Part shown: piece after piece, positions 33,029-46,805 of the stretch | Layout of the letters: the number at the start of each line of letters is the position of its first letter | Position numbering within the stretch: the stretch's first letter is position 1 | Assembly (NCBI GenBank): GCA_033085395.1 | Contig: JANQBS010000231.1 | Span: 1 to 61,703, forward strand | Origin: Xanthoparmelia taractica | Lineage: Eukaryota; Ascomycota; Lecanoromycetes; Lecanorales; Parmeliaceae | DNA length: 61,703 nucleotides | Direction of reading: 5' to 3' | Program-made: the position numbers and the translations under genes | The notes under the pieces: generated by a model | Database searches by the model: none | What the model was told of the DNA's origin: nothing | The model's input: the letters and a program-made list of their open reading frames with translations, nothing else

Positions 33029-36000
33029 GTTCTAATCTCTCTATCTTTCAAAGAAAAAGACTTATTATCGCTACGATATTGAATTCTTCGTCGAATCGAA
33101 ATAAATATATCTTAAAGCGACGTAGCTTCGATATTAGTTTTTAAGAGTTTATCTTAAAAAATTAAGCGACTCTAAAGAAAGGCCTTAAGAATATTTAAGT
33201 AGAAAATCATTATCTAAAATTAAAATAAGAGTTAGTAGAGTTATAAGCACGTAATAATGTGCTATGTAATTTAAATTTTTCTATAATTCTCATCGAAGCG
33301 ATAGCGATTTCGTCTATTATTTCGCTTTTAGTAAATATTCTAATTAAAGCGAAAATACTTCGTCTTAAAAAAATACGTTCTTATAAGAGTAATAATAAAG
33401 AAAAATATTTACGCTAATTTCGCGAAGTTAAAATTCGATTTCTTATAAATCTCGAGTATTTTATTATCGATTAAGCTAAGATTATCTATTATATATAATT
33501 CTTAAAAAACGATCTTAATACGTAATAATATAAATACTTTTAGACTTATAGACTAAATAAAGTTATCTTCGAGTTTTTTAAATTATCTTTACTTAACTTA
33601 ATTACGAACTCAATAAATCGTTATTTATTTATCTATAAAAAGTAAGAAGCGACGAAATAACGATAAGATTAAAAAATCTTAGTTTTTAAGATTTATCTAA
33701 AAAAATTAAAAGTCTATTTATCTCTATTTATAAAGAAGTATTAAGCGTATTTTTTCTTAATTAAGCTACGATCTAAGCTAAAGAATAAGATTTTTAATAT
33801 TAATAATATATTTAAATAGAGAAAAAAAATTCTTATTATAATAATTATATAGAAAATAATTTTAAAGCGCGCGCGTTCTAATAACGGCAATTTTAATTTA
33901 AAGTAATTCGAGAAATCTAATAAAGATAAGTTCTTAAAAGTTTAAATTTTAAAGCCTAATACGACTTTAAAAAATAACGCTAAGTCTATACGCACTTAAG
34001 AAGAGAATAAAAAACGTAAGGCTGAGATCGTTAATTATAATATTAAAATATCTATTATTTATTAATATTATTAGAAATTAAATTATATAAAATCGAATTA
34101 TCTCGATAAGAATAAATCGATTATTATCGTCGCGACGATATTAATAAAAAACGAATCGATTTTATAAGCGCCTTTAAAGCGAAGTAAGAAAAACGAATAA
34201 TAGAGATAACTTCTTTTATTATCACGAAGAAATAAACTAAGTTATAAAATAATTAGAGATAACTTATTGCTCTACTGGATTATGAGATATATATTAATTT
34301 AATTACGTAGAAGTTCGTGATTTAATAAGATCTTTAATTATATATCGTTATTTTATTATAGACGAAAGCGCTTAGCGAATAAGATATATACTATTATAAT
34401 ATTTATTAATTAGACTATTAAATAGTCGATAGCTAAGATTAAAGACGATAATATAATATACTATTTTACGTCGTAGATTAAGAATATCTCGATATCGTGC
34501 TAAATATACTCGCATTATATTAATTATAGATTTTACTTAATTTTACGACGACGTAGTAACGATTTAAGATTAATGCTAAAAAACTTTAAATTAAAGAATT
34601 AATTAAATTTATTCGGCGAATCGAGCGAGAGTTAAATATATTTATAATCGTATACGCTACGATAATATAAGGCGAATAAAAGAATATTAATAACTTAGAG
34701 CTCTTAAGAGAACTATTAAAATTTAAGAACACCTTTTTTAATAATATAATAGAAGTCTTATCTACGTTTAAGTAGAGAAATTATACTATCGAGATAAAGA
34801 AGAATAAAGAGTTACTTTATAAGTGTCTTTATAATTTATCTTAAATTAAGCTATCGAAGTTAAAACGATATCTTAAGAAGTTACTTTATAAGAATTAAAT
34901 TTATGATTTAACTTTCTTCGCTAAAGTCTCTATTCTCTTTATCTTAAAAAAATAATAATAAGTTATATCTTTATATAAATTATCGAAGCTTAAATATAAT
35001 AATAATAAAGAATTAATATTTATTATCTCTAATTACTAAGACGTTGAATCGCTTATATAGCGTTAAGATATTTTTAAAATTAAATCTTAAAGATATTTAT
35101 TATAGGATTCGTATTAAGACGAACGATAAGTGAAAGACTACGTTCCGCACTCGCTATAACTATTTTAAATACTTGATAATGCCTTTCGATCTTATAAATA
35201 TATTAGTTACATTTTAAGTTTATATTAATAGAGCTCTTATAAGCCTTATAGATATTACGTATATAATATATTTAAATAATATTCTAATCTATAGCGCTAA
35301 ATTAGAGAAATATTAAAAATATATTAAATAGATGCTTAAGCGATTACGCTAGTTTTAGCTATATATATTAATCTAAAGAAATATTAATTCTACACTAAAT
35401 CGATTAAGTTTCTAGAATTTATTATAATTACTAATAATATAGCTATAGATTAAGAACACGTAATAACGATTTAAGAATAGCTAACGTCGCGAAGTTATTA
35501 AAATATATGTCTCCTTAGGCTTTATAAATTTTTATCCACGCTTTATTTTTAAATACTCTATTATTATAGCGTCTCTTATTAGCTTATTTAAGAATAATAA
35601 GATCGATAAAAAATTAGAATCGTTTAAGTAATTAGAAGACGCTAGATTAGCTTTTAAGTAACTATATAATACTTTTACAATAGCGTTATTTCTATAATAC
35701 TACGATTCTTAGAAGAAATTACGTGTAGAGATTAATATCTCTAACTTTAATATAAGAGCTATACTTTCGTAATAAAATAATAACGATTATTAATAGCTCG
35801 TCGCGTTTTTTTCTAAAAAGATAATATTAGCGAAATAAAACTATAAGACTTATAACTAAAAACTGCTTATTATTATCGCAGCGATAAAGTAATAGCGTTA
35901 TTATCTAAAAGATAATATTTATTATATTAAGGTCTAAATAGATTATAATAATCTTAAGAGATTTTTAAAGTAAAAGAAACTTAACTCTAGATAGACCTAT

Positions 36001-36484
36001 TAAGCGCTAAAGTTAATTATTTATAACTTTGAGATTTTTTATTGAATAGAAAAATTAAATTTTATAAATACGTCGTCGCGGTAATTAGACTATAAAAATT
36101 TATCGTCGTTAAATATTAAGTTATTATTTATACTTTAAAATAAACTTACTCTTTAAATTAGCGATAAGCTATCGCAAAGAGATAAAGAAGTAATAATAAT
36201 AATAGTATCTACGCTACGAATTGTAAATATTTAAATAATTATTTTAAGAAGAGAGATTAAGATTATATTTAAAATTACGTATAACGATTCGTAAAGACTA
36301 ATAAAAATATTAATTTAAGAGCTATAATCTTATAATAATTAAATAAACTCTTTTCGAGTTAATGCGAATACTTCTACGAAGAGATATTATACTCGTAATT
36401 AAATATAGACCTTTAACTTCGAGAGACTATTACTAAAGAATAATCTTCTTCATATTTCTAAGAATAATTCTTTAAAAGAAGAAC

Positions 36485-36746
36485 TACGGGTCGGAAAGGT
36501 GTGATATATTTAATGGTATGGGATTAGTTTTTCGAATATTATATCGAAAGATATAGAATATCACATACTCCCATTGAGTTTTTAATAAATATATTACGTA
36601 ATATTTTTATATATTGTAAAAATAAAAAAAAAGCTTAAGCGAACGATTATATAATTATAAAATTCTATAAATAGATTAAAAAGATATAATTTTTTAAAAA
36701 AAGTTAACGACTATATTTAATAGATACCATACCTTTCCGACAAGTA
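36485..36746 (+). mobile_element. MITE M1 (hAT-like), hybrid copy at a deletion junction
   Basis: Begins TACGGGTCGGAAAGGTGTG and ends CCTTTCCGACAAGTA, 262 bp. The 8 bp flanks do not match (AGAAGAAC left, ATTTTAAG right), unlike all other full copies. Each flank matches a different place in Gypsy region B. Confidence 0.8.
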
Positions 36747-36852
36747 ATTTTAAGTAAGATTCTTATTCGATAGAAAAGAATTCTTAGGGGAATTCTTATT
36801 TGAGAAGCTTATTTATTTAATATCACTCTTATTAAAGACGACTTCTCTTAAC

Positions 36853-37126
36853 TACGGGTCGGAAAGGTATGGTATCTGTTGAATATAGTTGTTTTTAACT
36901 TTTTTTTAACTTTTTTTAAAAAATTATATCTTTTAATCTATTTATAGAATTTTATAATTATATAAGTATTCGCTTAAGCTTTTTACGTAATTCTAGAATA
37001 TAAAAAATATTACGTAATATATTTATTAAAAACTTAATGAAAGTATAAGATATTCTATATCTTTCGATATAATATTCGAAAAACTAATCCCATACCATCA
37101 AAGATACCACATCTTTCCGACCCGTA
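36853..37126 (-). mobile_element. MITE M2 (hAT-like)
   Basis: A 274 bp copy in reverse orientation, with ends TACGGGTCGG and CCGACCCGTA. Perfect 8 bp target duplication CTCTTAAC at 36845-36852 and 37127-37134. The empty site is preserved in Gypsy region B at about 43905-43920. Confidence 0.9.
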
Positions 37127-38141
37127 CTCTTAACTTCGTCTTATAGGCGTTTATACTATTTATCTTTTTTTAAAAAAACTTATTATAATTCTCGAGCTCT
37201 TTAACGCGCTTATATATTATCTCGAGTTTCTTCTTCGCGCTCTAAAGATCGCGTTAAAAAATCGTAATAATAATAATTACTTAATTATTAATAATTATAA
37301 TTAAATTCTATTTCTTACGAAATTAAGTAATCTTATAATTAATATACGCTTAACTTCGACGTATTAACGCTATAATTTCAAGAGCTCGACGAACTCGACA
37401 AAGAGCTTTTCTAATCTTCTTATAAAGAAAAAATAGAATCTTTATATAATCTCGAATCTTCTTTTTAGCGCTCTTATAATAAAAATAAAACGAAGACTTA
37501 TCTCTAATATAATAGTCGTCGAAACGAATAAAATATTAATAATAAGAAAGAGTAGATATTATCTTATATTAGTATACGATAACGGAGCGTTAAAGAACTT
37601 ACTTATTATTATTATTATGTGAGTTATCTTAAGTGTTAATATATATTAATATTAACGTAGTAATAGTAGAGTTTAATAATACTTACAATAAAGAGAGTTA
37701 GAAGAAGTCGTAATAATAAGTATTTAATTATTAATACGTTAGTATTAATATATCTAAGAACGATATTATAGCGTTAGAGCAAGAACTTATAAAGAGTGTA
37801 TTAGATATTATAAAGAAGAGAAAAGTTTAAGAAGAGCGAAGATAAATTTATTAATACTAAAAGACGCTAATAATTATTATTTACGACGTTATCGCCGATA
37901 TATCGCCGGTAAAGTTTTCTAATAATTCGAATTAATCGAATTATTATATCGTCGATATTACTATTAATAAAATAATAAAATAATAAAATAATAAATAATA
38001 AATTAGCTTTACGTTCTTCTATTATAGAAGTTAGAATAGTTCTATAAAGAGACATAGAAGCGTGACTATTAGTTATTTAATAGCAGTTCGCTAAGAATTA
38101 AAATAAATAACGTATAGTGTATATGTTTTAGAATAGTAGTA

Positions 38142-38409
38142 TGTTAGGCCTAGCGCTGCATGCGTATTAGCGCTGACTACTCATGGGTTTAGAATTCATT
38201 GCGAGGTTATGGCGGGGTTTATAACCTAAGGCCTTGGCGAGACCTTGGCGATTATATATTCTCTTCGTATGTTTTAAGGTTTTCGTATTTCTTAGAAATT
38301 AGTTCTATTAGAACTTAGTATCTAATAAAGAAATTATTATCGTATCGACTATACGTCTCTTATACTAATTAGGGTCGCTTGCTAAGCGTTAGCGAATTAA
38401 TTTCTTATA
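38142..38409 (+). repeat. Gypsy LTR b (shared)
   Basis: Starts TGTTAGGCCTAGCGCTGCAT and ends CTTATA. It serves as 3' LTR of internal region A and 5' LTR of internal region B. Confidence 0.88.
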
Positions 38410-41400
38410 ATTCTAATTTCTCTATCTTTTAAAGAAATAGATCTATCGTCGCTATTATATTAAACTCTTTATCGAATCGAAATAAATATATCTTAAAGCG
38501 ATATAGCTTCGATATTAGGTTTTAAGAATTTATTTTAAAAAATTAAGTAATCTTAAAGAAATATTTTAAAAATATTAAAGTAGAAAATCGTTAACTAAAA
38601 TTGAAATAAGAGTTAACTAAGTTACGAGCACGTAATAACGTACTATATAATTCGAACTCTTTTATAATTCTCGCCGAAGCGATAGCGATTTCATCTATTA
38701 TTTTATCTTTAATGAATATTCTAATTAAAGCGAAAACACTTTATCTTAAAAGAATATATTCTTATAAGAATAATAGTAAAGAAGAATATTTACGCTAATT
38801 TCGCGAAGTCGAAATTTAATTTCTTATAAGTTTCAAGTATTTTATTATTAATTAAGTTAAGATTATTTATTACATATAATTCTTAGAAGGCGATCTTAAC
38901 ACGTAGTAATATAAGTACTTTCAAGCTTATAAACTAAAGAAAGTTATCTTTAAGTTTTTTAAATTATTTTTATTCGATTTAATTACGAATTTAATAAATC
39001 GTTACTTATTCGCTTATAAGAAGTAAAAAGCGATAAAGTAGCGATAAGATTAAAAGATTTTAGTTTTTAAGATTTATCTAAAAAAGTTAAAAATCTATTT
39101 ATTCTCGTTTACGAAGAAATATCGAGTAAATTTTTTCTTAACTAAATTACGACCTAAATTAAAGAATAAGATTTTTAATATTAATAATATACTTAAGTAG
39201 AGAAAAGAAATTCTTGCTATAATAATTATATAGAAAATAATTTTAAAGCGCGCGCGCCTTAGTAACGATAACTCTAATTCGAAGTAATTCGAGAAATCTA
39301 ATAAAGATAAGTTTTTAAAAGCTTAAATTTCAAAGTTTAATACGACTTCGAAAAATAGCGTTAAGACTATACGCACTCGAGAAGAAGATAAGAAACGTAG
39401 GGCTAAGGTCGCTAATTCTAATCTTAAAATATCTAGCGTTTACTAATATTATTAGAAATTAAATTATTTGAAATCGAATTACCTCGATAAGAATAAATCG
39501 ACTATTATCGTCGCGACGATATTAGCAAAAAATAAATCGACTCTATAAGCGCCTCTAAAGTGAAGTAAGAAAAACGAATAATAGAGATAACTTCTTCTAT
39601 TATTACGAAGGGATAAACTAAGCTATAAAATAATTAAAGGTAATTTATTACTCTACTCGATTATAAGGCGTATATTAATTTAATTACGTAAAAGTTCGTA
39701 ATTTAGTAAGATCTTTAATTATATATCGCTATTATATCGTAGACGAAAGCGCTAAGCGAGTAAGGTATATACAACTATAATGCTTATTAGCTAAGTTATT
39801 GAATAGTCGATAGCTAAGATTAAGAACGATAGTATAGTATACTGTTCTACGTCGTAGATCAAGAAGATCTCGATATCTTATTAGGTATGCTCGCGTTATA
39901 TTAATTATATATTTTACTGGATTCTATAACGATGTAGTGGCGATTTAAGATTAATATTAAAAAACTTTAAATTAAAGAATTAATTAAATTATTCTAGGAA
40001 ATTAAGCGAGAGCTTAATATATTCGTAATCGTATACGCTACGATAGCGCGAGACGAATCGAAGAATATCGATAATTTAAGGCTCTTAAGGAAGCTACTAA
40101 AGTTTAAGAACATCTTTTTTAATAATATAATAGAGATCTTGCTTATATTTAAGTAAGAAAATTATATTATAGAGATAGAGAAAGATAAAGAGTTACTCTA
40201 CGAGTCTCTTTATAATCTATTTTAAATTAAGCTATCGAAGCTAAAGCGATATCTTAAAAAGTTACTTATAAGAGTTGGATTTATTATTTAACTTTTTTTA
40301 TTGAAGCTCTTATTCTCTTTATTTTAAAAAAGAATAATAAATTATATCTTTATATAAATTATTAAGATTTAAATGCGATAATAATAAAGAAATAATATTT
40401 ATTATCTCTAATTACTAAGACGTTAAATCGCTTATACGACGTTAAGATATTTTTAAAGTTAAATCTTAAGAATATTTATTATAGAATTTATATTAAGAAG
40501 AACGACAAGTGAAAGACTACGTTTCGCACTTACTATAATGTTTTTTAATCTTGCAAATATATTAGCTACGTTTTAAGTCTATATTAATAGAGTTTTTATA
40601 GATCTTATAGATATCACGTGTGTGATGTATTTAAATAATATTCTGATTTATAGCGCTAAGTCGACGAAATATTAAGAGTACGTTAAGTAAGTGCTTAAGC
40701 GATTACGTTAATTTTAGCTATATGTAAATTTAAAGAAATATTAGTTTTATATTGAATTAGTTGAGTTCTTAGAGTTCGTTGTAACTATTAATAATATAGC
40801 TATAAATTAAGAACGCGTGACTACGATTCGAGAATAATTAACGCCGCGAAGCTATCGAGATATGTAAGTCTTCTTAGACTTTGTAAATTTTTATCGACGC
40901 TTTATTTTTAAGTATTTTATTATTATAGCGTTCTTTATTAGCTTATTTAAGAATAGTAAGATCGATAAAAAATTAATATTATTTAAGTAATCAAAAGACG
41001 CTAGATTAGCTTTCGAGTAATTACGTAATACTTTTACGATTACGTCGTTTTTATAATATTACGATTTTTAAAAGAAATTACGCGTAGAGATTAATATCTC
41101 TAAATTTAACGTAAGAGCTATATTTTCGTAATCGAATAACGACAATTATTAACGACTTATCGCGTTTTTTTCTAGAAAGATAATATTAGCGAAATAAAAT
41201 TATAAGACTTACGATTAAGAATTACTTATTATTATTATAGCGATAAAGCAATAACGTTACTATCTAAAAGATAGTATTTATTATATTAAGGTCCAATTAG
41301 ATTATAATAATCTTAAGAAATTTATAAAGTAAAAGAAACTTAACTTTAGATAGGCTCGTTGAGCGTTAAAGTTAGTCGCTTATAACTTTAAGATTTTTTA

Positions 41401-42576
41401 TTAAATAAAAAAATTAAATCTTATAGATACGTCGTCGCGACGATTAGACTATAAAGATTAATCATTATTAAATATTAAATTATTATTTATATTTTAAAAT
41501 AAACTTGCTCTTTAAATTAGCGACGAGCTATCGCAAAGAGATAAAAAAGTAATAATAGTAATAGCGTCTACGCTGCGAGTTATAGATATTTAGATAATTA
41601 TTTCAAGAAGAAAGATTAAGGCTATATTTGAAATTACGTATAACGATTTATAAAGATTAATAAAAACGCTAATTCGAGAGCTATAATCTTATAATAATTG
41701 AGTGAGCTCTTTTCGAGTTAATACGAATACGTCTACGAAGCGACGTTATATACGTAGTTAGATATAAACCTTAGACTTCGAGAAACTATTACTAAATAAT
41801 AATCGTTTCTACGTATCTAAGAATAGTATTTTACGAAAAGAACTTATTAGTAAGTGTTATAATAATTCTCCAATAGAATACTTTAGCGCTATAAAGACGT
41901 ATAAGCTTTTTACTCGTAAATATTATTAAAATAAGAGTCTTAAAAATATTATTAATTACGTTAAAACTTACGATGTGTGTTAACGTAGTAAGACGTCGCG
42001 CTATCGGCTCTATAATAAGTTAATATCGCTTTTTATTGTTATTAAATTATAAAAGAAAGTTTCTATAAATTTTATTACGAGCTTATCTTTAAGTAAGCTT
42101 AAGGGCGTTATTTATAACGCTATTTTAATTATAGTAAATCGATTTACGAAAATAATTAAATATCTATCGATAACTATTAAAATCGACGTCGCTAAGCTAG
42201 CGAAAGTATTTTATATTAAAATTATTTATCGCTACGAAATAACTAATAATATTATTAGCGATAGAGACTCGATATTTATTAGCGAGTTTTAATTAGCGAT
42301 CTATTATTATTCGAAGATAAAGCGTTATCTAAGTACTATCTTGTATTCTTAAATTAATAATCAAATCGAGCGTTAAAATTAGGTGCTAAAATATTACTTA
42401 CGCGTGTTTACTAATAAGAAGCAAATTAATTAAGCTAAACTACGATTTATAATAGAGTTTGTATACATAAATAGTTAATATATCTTTATCGGAACGATAT
42501 TGTTCTTCTTAATATATAAATATTATTTGAAAGTACACTAAGAGATCGAGAACAACTTCGTCGAGAAGAGAATATT

Positions 42577-42852
42577 TACGGGTCGGAAAGGTGTGGTATA
42601 TTTGATGGTATGGGACTAGTTTTTCGAATATTATATCGAAAGGTATAGGATATTCCATACTCCCATTGAGTTTTTAATAAATATATTACGTAATGTTTTT
42701 TTATATTCTAAAATTACGTAAAAAGCTTAAGCGAACGCTTATATAATTATAAAATTCTATAAATAGATTAAAAAGATATAATTTTTTAAAGAAAGTTGAA
42801 AAAAAGTTAAAAACGACTATGTTCAATAGATACCACACCTTTTCAACTCGTA
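42577..42852 (+). mobile_element. MITE M3 (hAT-like)
   Basis: A 276 bp copy with terminal inverted repeats TACGGGTCGGAAAGGTGTGG and its near complement (right end partly mutated). Perfect 8 bp target duplication AGAATATT at 42569-42576 and 42853-42860. It is inserted downstream of the integrase core of Gypsy region B. Confidence 0.9.
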
Positions 42853-44707
42853 AGAATATTCGCTACAAATAAAAAGATAAAAAGATTATAGACGCTAAGA
42901 GATAAGATAATAAAGCGACTACGTAGCGCTATTACGACTTAAGTTAAGCAATATAATAAATCGCATTAATCTTAGAGCTATAAAGTAAGTGATTTAATAA
43001 TACTAGTAATTAAGAATTTAAAATAAAGACGTCTAAGTAAGAAGCTAACTTATAAGTATATAAGGTTCTTTCGAATTATAAATAAAATAGAGTCGCAAGT
43101 GTATCGCTTATTATTATCTTCTACGTATAGAATTCATAATATTTTTTATATATTATTACTTGAATTATATTATATACGCGACTGCGGCGAAGTAGCGAAA
43201 TTCTTTATATAAGTTTTTAAGCTTATTGATAATAATAAGATATAAGAGATAGAAGAGATTATTAATAAGATTAAGAAGCGAGAAGACGTCTAATATAAGG
43301 TTAAGTAAACTAATTAAGGCAAAGAGTATAATTAGTGACTATTAGACGAAGAACTCAAGCGTGTTAATAAGCTAATTTAGGTCTATAATACGCGGGAGAT
43401 TAATAAGCGAAAGTATTAAGTATTAGATGAGAAAGCTATTTAATTAGACTAGTAATCGTCGCTAAGTAAGCGGAGGCGCCGAAAACGAAAGTAAATATAA
43501 TAACTATTTTAGTGTGTTGAGTAATTATTAACGCACTCTTTATATTTATTAGTATATTTATTTGATTAAAGATAAGATTCATGATTGAAATTTATCATTT
43601 AACTATCTATCTAAGTGATATTATATCGAGGATATATCGTATTAGATTAGAGTGTATATTGCTATAGATATAATCTATTAGAGAAACGCTTAATGCGTAT
43701 TATAAGAGAGTGCGATTAAGTTTGCTTAGCTCGCTATACGTTAAATTAAAAAGAAATAAATAGTCTCTATTGTAGCGATAGAGATTAATAAAGAAGAGAA
43801 TCTCAAGTAAGATTCTTATTGGATAGAAAAGAATTCTCAAGGGAATGCTTATTCGAGAAGCCCACTTATTTGATATTACTCTTATTAAAAGCGACTTCTC
43901 TTAACTTCGTCTTATAAGCGTTTATACTATCTATCTTCTCTTAAAGAAGCTTATTGCGATTTTTAAGCTTCTTAACGTATTTATACGTTATCTCGAGTTT
44001 ATTCTTCGCGGCTTAAAGATCGCGTTAAAGATTCGTAATATAGTAATCGCTTAATTACTAATAGTTATAATTAGACTCTATTTTTTACGAAACTAAGTAA
44101 TCTTATAATTAATATGCGCTCGAATATAACGTATCGACGCTATAATTTCGAGGGCTCGACGAATTCGACGAAGGGCTTTTCTAATCTTTTTATAAAGAAA
44201 AGACGAAATCTTCACGTAGTTTTAAATTCTCTTTTTAGCGCTCTTATAATAAAAGTAAGATAAAAACTTATCTCTAATATAATCGTTATGAAAATCGATA
44301 AAATATCGGCGACAAGAAAGAGTAGATACTATCTTATATTAGTATATGATAGCGAAGCGCCAAGGGACTTACTTTTGTTATTGTTATTATTATATAAGCT
44401 ATCTTAAGTATTAGTATATATTAATATTAGCGTAACAATAGAAAAGTTTAATAACACTTATAATAAAGAGAGATAGAAGAAATCGTAATAATAAGAATTA
44501 ACTAGTAACACGTTAGCATTAATATATTTAAGAACGATGTTATAACGTTAAAGCAAGAACTTATAGAGAGTGTATTAGATATTATAAAGAAGAGAAAAGT
44601 TTTAAAAGAGCGAAGATAAATTTATTAACATTAAAAGACGCTAATAATTGTCACCCACGATATCGTCGCCGATATATCGTCGATAAAGTTTTGCTAATAA
44701 TTCTAAT

Positions 44708-44982
44708 TACGGGTTGGAAAGGTGTGGTATATTTGATAGTATGGGATTAGTTTTTCGAATACCATACCGAAAGGTATAGAATATCCTATACTCCCATTGG
44801 GTTTTTAATAAATATATTATATGATATTTTTTTATATTCTAAAAATACGTAAAAAGCTTAAGCGAACGCTTATGTAATTATAAAATTCTATAAATAGATT
44901 AAAAAGATATAATTTTTTAAAAAAGTTGAAAAAAAGTTAAAAACGACTATGTTCAATAGATATCACACCTTTCCAACCCGTA
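44708..44982 (+). mobile_element. MITE M4 (hAT-like)
   Basis: A 275 bp copy with 8 bp target duplication ATTCTAAT / ATTCGAAT (one mismatch). The homologous position in Gypsy region A (about 37922) is the empty site. Ends are TACGGGTTGG and CCAACCCGTA. Confidence 0.88.
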
Positions 44983-45755
44983 ATTCGAATTAATCGAATC
45001 GTCGTATCGTTGATATCGCTATTAATAAAATAATAAATTAGCTCTACGCACTTCTACTATAGAAGCTAGCATAGTCCTATAGGGAGACGTAGAAGCGTGA
45101 CTATTAATTATTCAATAATAGCCCGCTAGGGATTAGAGTGAGTAACGTATAATATATGTATTTCAGAATAGCAATAGTATACGCTATAGAAACGATATCG
45201 CGTGTAGAAGGACTTCTTCTACGCGTCTATAAAAAGGGCTAAGAGAATTCTTCAATAAACTATTAATAATATGTATCATTTGCTATAGATATATTAATCT
45301 TATATTATAGAGACGATAGCGTATTAGAAGAACTCTTTTTTCTTATTACTTAAAGGGATTAAGATTTTTTAATAAGTCTTCTACGTATGCTTAGCGACTA
45401 CGTTACTATTAGTTTATAAATAATAGAACTAGTCGTAATATATCGAGTTAAGTGTTAATACTCGAAGAGTATTACTAAGATTATCGTATTATAAAAAGAT
45501 TTATACTACGTATTAAGGTTAATATAGTAGAATCGAGTTAATTATAATTAATGGACGTTATATGTGTAATAGTACTAACGCGCGTCTATAACGTATATCT
45601 TTTGCTGTTAACAATAAAAGTTAATATTATAGAAGCGACGTTATTTGCGAGTACTTTTTCTTATTTTTCACGGGATTTAAAGGTTTTTTATATTGCGTAA
45701 TAAGAATACTATACTAAATAGCACTTTAGAACTAGGGCCTAAGAGAAAAGATAAT

Positions 45756-46022
45756 TGTTAGGTCTAGCGCTATATACGCATTAACGCCGACTACTCATGA
45801 GTTTAGAATCCATTACGAGATTATAACGAGATTCATAATCTAAGGCCTTAACGAGGCCTTAACGATTATATGTTCTCTTCGCATATCTTAGGGTTTTCAT
45901 ATTCCTTAGAAATTAATTCTACTAGAACTTAGTACCTGATAAAGAAATCACCATCGTACCGACTATACTCTCTTATATTGGTTAGGGCCGCTTGCTAAGC
46001 GCCAGCGGACCAACCCCTTACA
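45756..46022 (+). repeat. Gypsy LTR c
   Basis: Starts TGTTAGGTCTAGCG and ends CCCCTTACA, giving the canonical TG...CA. A purine-rich AAGAGAAAAG lies just upstream (about 45740-45750) and may be the polypurine tract. The last part of this LTR is less RIP-mutated than the other two. Confidence 0.88.
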
Positions 46023-46027
46023 ATAGA

Positions 46028-46805
46028 CTTATAATAAAATCACTATTTGACGACAACGAGATCTCTCTAAATCTTTTTTAAAATAGATTATTAATTTCGC
46101 TATATTTTCTATATAAATTTCGCCCTGACTAGTAGATATATAGGCGGCCTCTTATAGGCTAGCTCGAAGTTATTCCTCGTCTCATTAGAAGCGATAGCGA
46201 GATTCTCAACGACGACAGTGAGGTTTCAAGAATAACGCGCCTTATTTTGGTGTGGCACCCATACAAATCTAGCGCGGCCGGCTTGCAAATGCGCTAACAG
46301 TATTTTATTTAGCATTGGCTGAGGTATAAAAGCACCCTGAAACGGTCGCTTGTCTGGTAAATCGTGTGAAATTTGGTAAATCTGGCCCGCCACCCTACAG
46401 CATATCATCTCGTGAAGTGATATTTAGGAGTATCTTTCTTTATGTATCAATGAGCTGATTCACTCCATAGATCTGTCCTTGGCTCTAGCAATGATACAGT
46501 CACCTAACTCCCTCCAGTTCATTGTGGATAAATAATCCGTGCTACACGATACATACATTTTTTCGCTTTCGTGAAATGCGACTTTGCCGCGCTTTCAAAC
46601 CTCGCTATGGTAAAACACGTGTGTATCATCCTCCGAACATGCATCTTACTTGCGCCTCGTACCTAAGCGCCTATCGCTCAAATGTGCGCCTCTTCTGCAA
46701 CGCTCTGGCCTATTCAAGGTCTGTCTTACAAGACCAAGCCTAGAGTCCCAAAAGAAGTTCTCGATGAGACTGGATTGTAGAAACTTTAAGATTGTTTCGG
46801 TTAAG
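46028..46805. other. Boundary from repeats back to unique DNA
   Basis: AT-rich until about 46210, then ordinary. At 46237-46262 the words TTTGGTGTGGCACCCATACA and AATCT resemble the subterminal part of the Mutator-like element (GGTGGGGCTACCATACAAAT). This suggests a small relic of the same family. No gene is supported before 46806. Confidence 0.4.

Larger units (their letters stand above)
33029..38141 (+). pseudogene. Gypsy internal region A (gag-RT kept, integrase deleted)
   Basis: A gag zinc-knuckle remnant lies at about 34053-34098: Cys codons became Tyr codons and Gln codons became stops, in C-x2-C-x4-H-x4-C spacing. RT follows at about 35150-35330 with LIMPFDL, YINRAL and the catalytic box as YLNN (35269-35280) instead of YLDD. 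Compared with region B, about 1.95 kb covering integrase are missing exactly at MITE M1 (36485-36746). Past the MITE the sequence realigns with B from about 43797 on. Confidence 0.75.
38410..45755 (+). pseudogene. Gypsy internal region B (gag, RT, integrase remnants)
   Basis: Same order as region A. The RT catalytic box is again YLNN (40628-40639). Integrase remnants lie at about 42000-42540: ILIIVNRFTK (first catalytic Asp changed to Asn), IISDRDSIF (second Asp kept) and NQIERQN (Glu kept). MITE M3 sits just downstream of this domain and M4 further on. Stops are frequent in every frame. Confidence 0.75.
32757..46027 (+). mobile_element. Ty3/Gypsy tandem array (LTR-int-LTR-int-LTR), RIP-mutated, with ATAGA target duplication
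   Basis: Three ~267 bp LTRs (32762-33028, 38142-38409, 45756-46022) separate two internal regions in the same orientation. The 5 bp ATAGA occurs immediately left of the first LTR (32757-32761) and immediately right of the last (46023-46027), so the whole array behaves as one insertion. Plus-strand remnants of gag (CCHC knuckle), reverse transcriptase and integrase are recognisable in order. All are full of RIP stops. Four MITEs are inserted in it. Confidence 0.88.

Noticed and set aside
37867..38055. 62-codon minus-strand frame in the Gypsy array
   Set aside because: Chance opening in RIPped, low-complexity AT-rich DNA, made almost only of I, R, Y and N.
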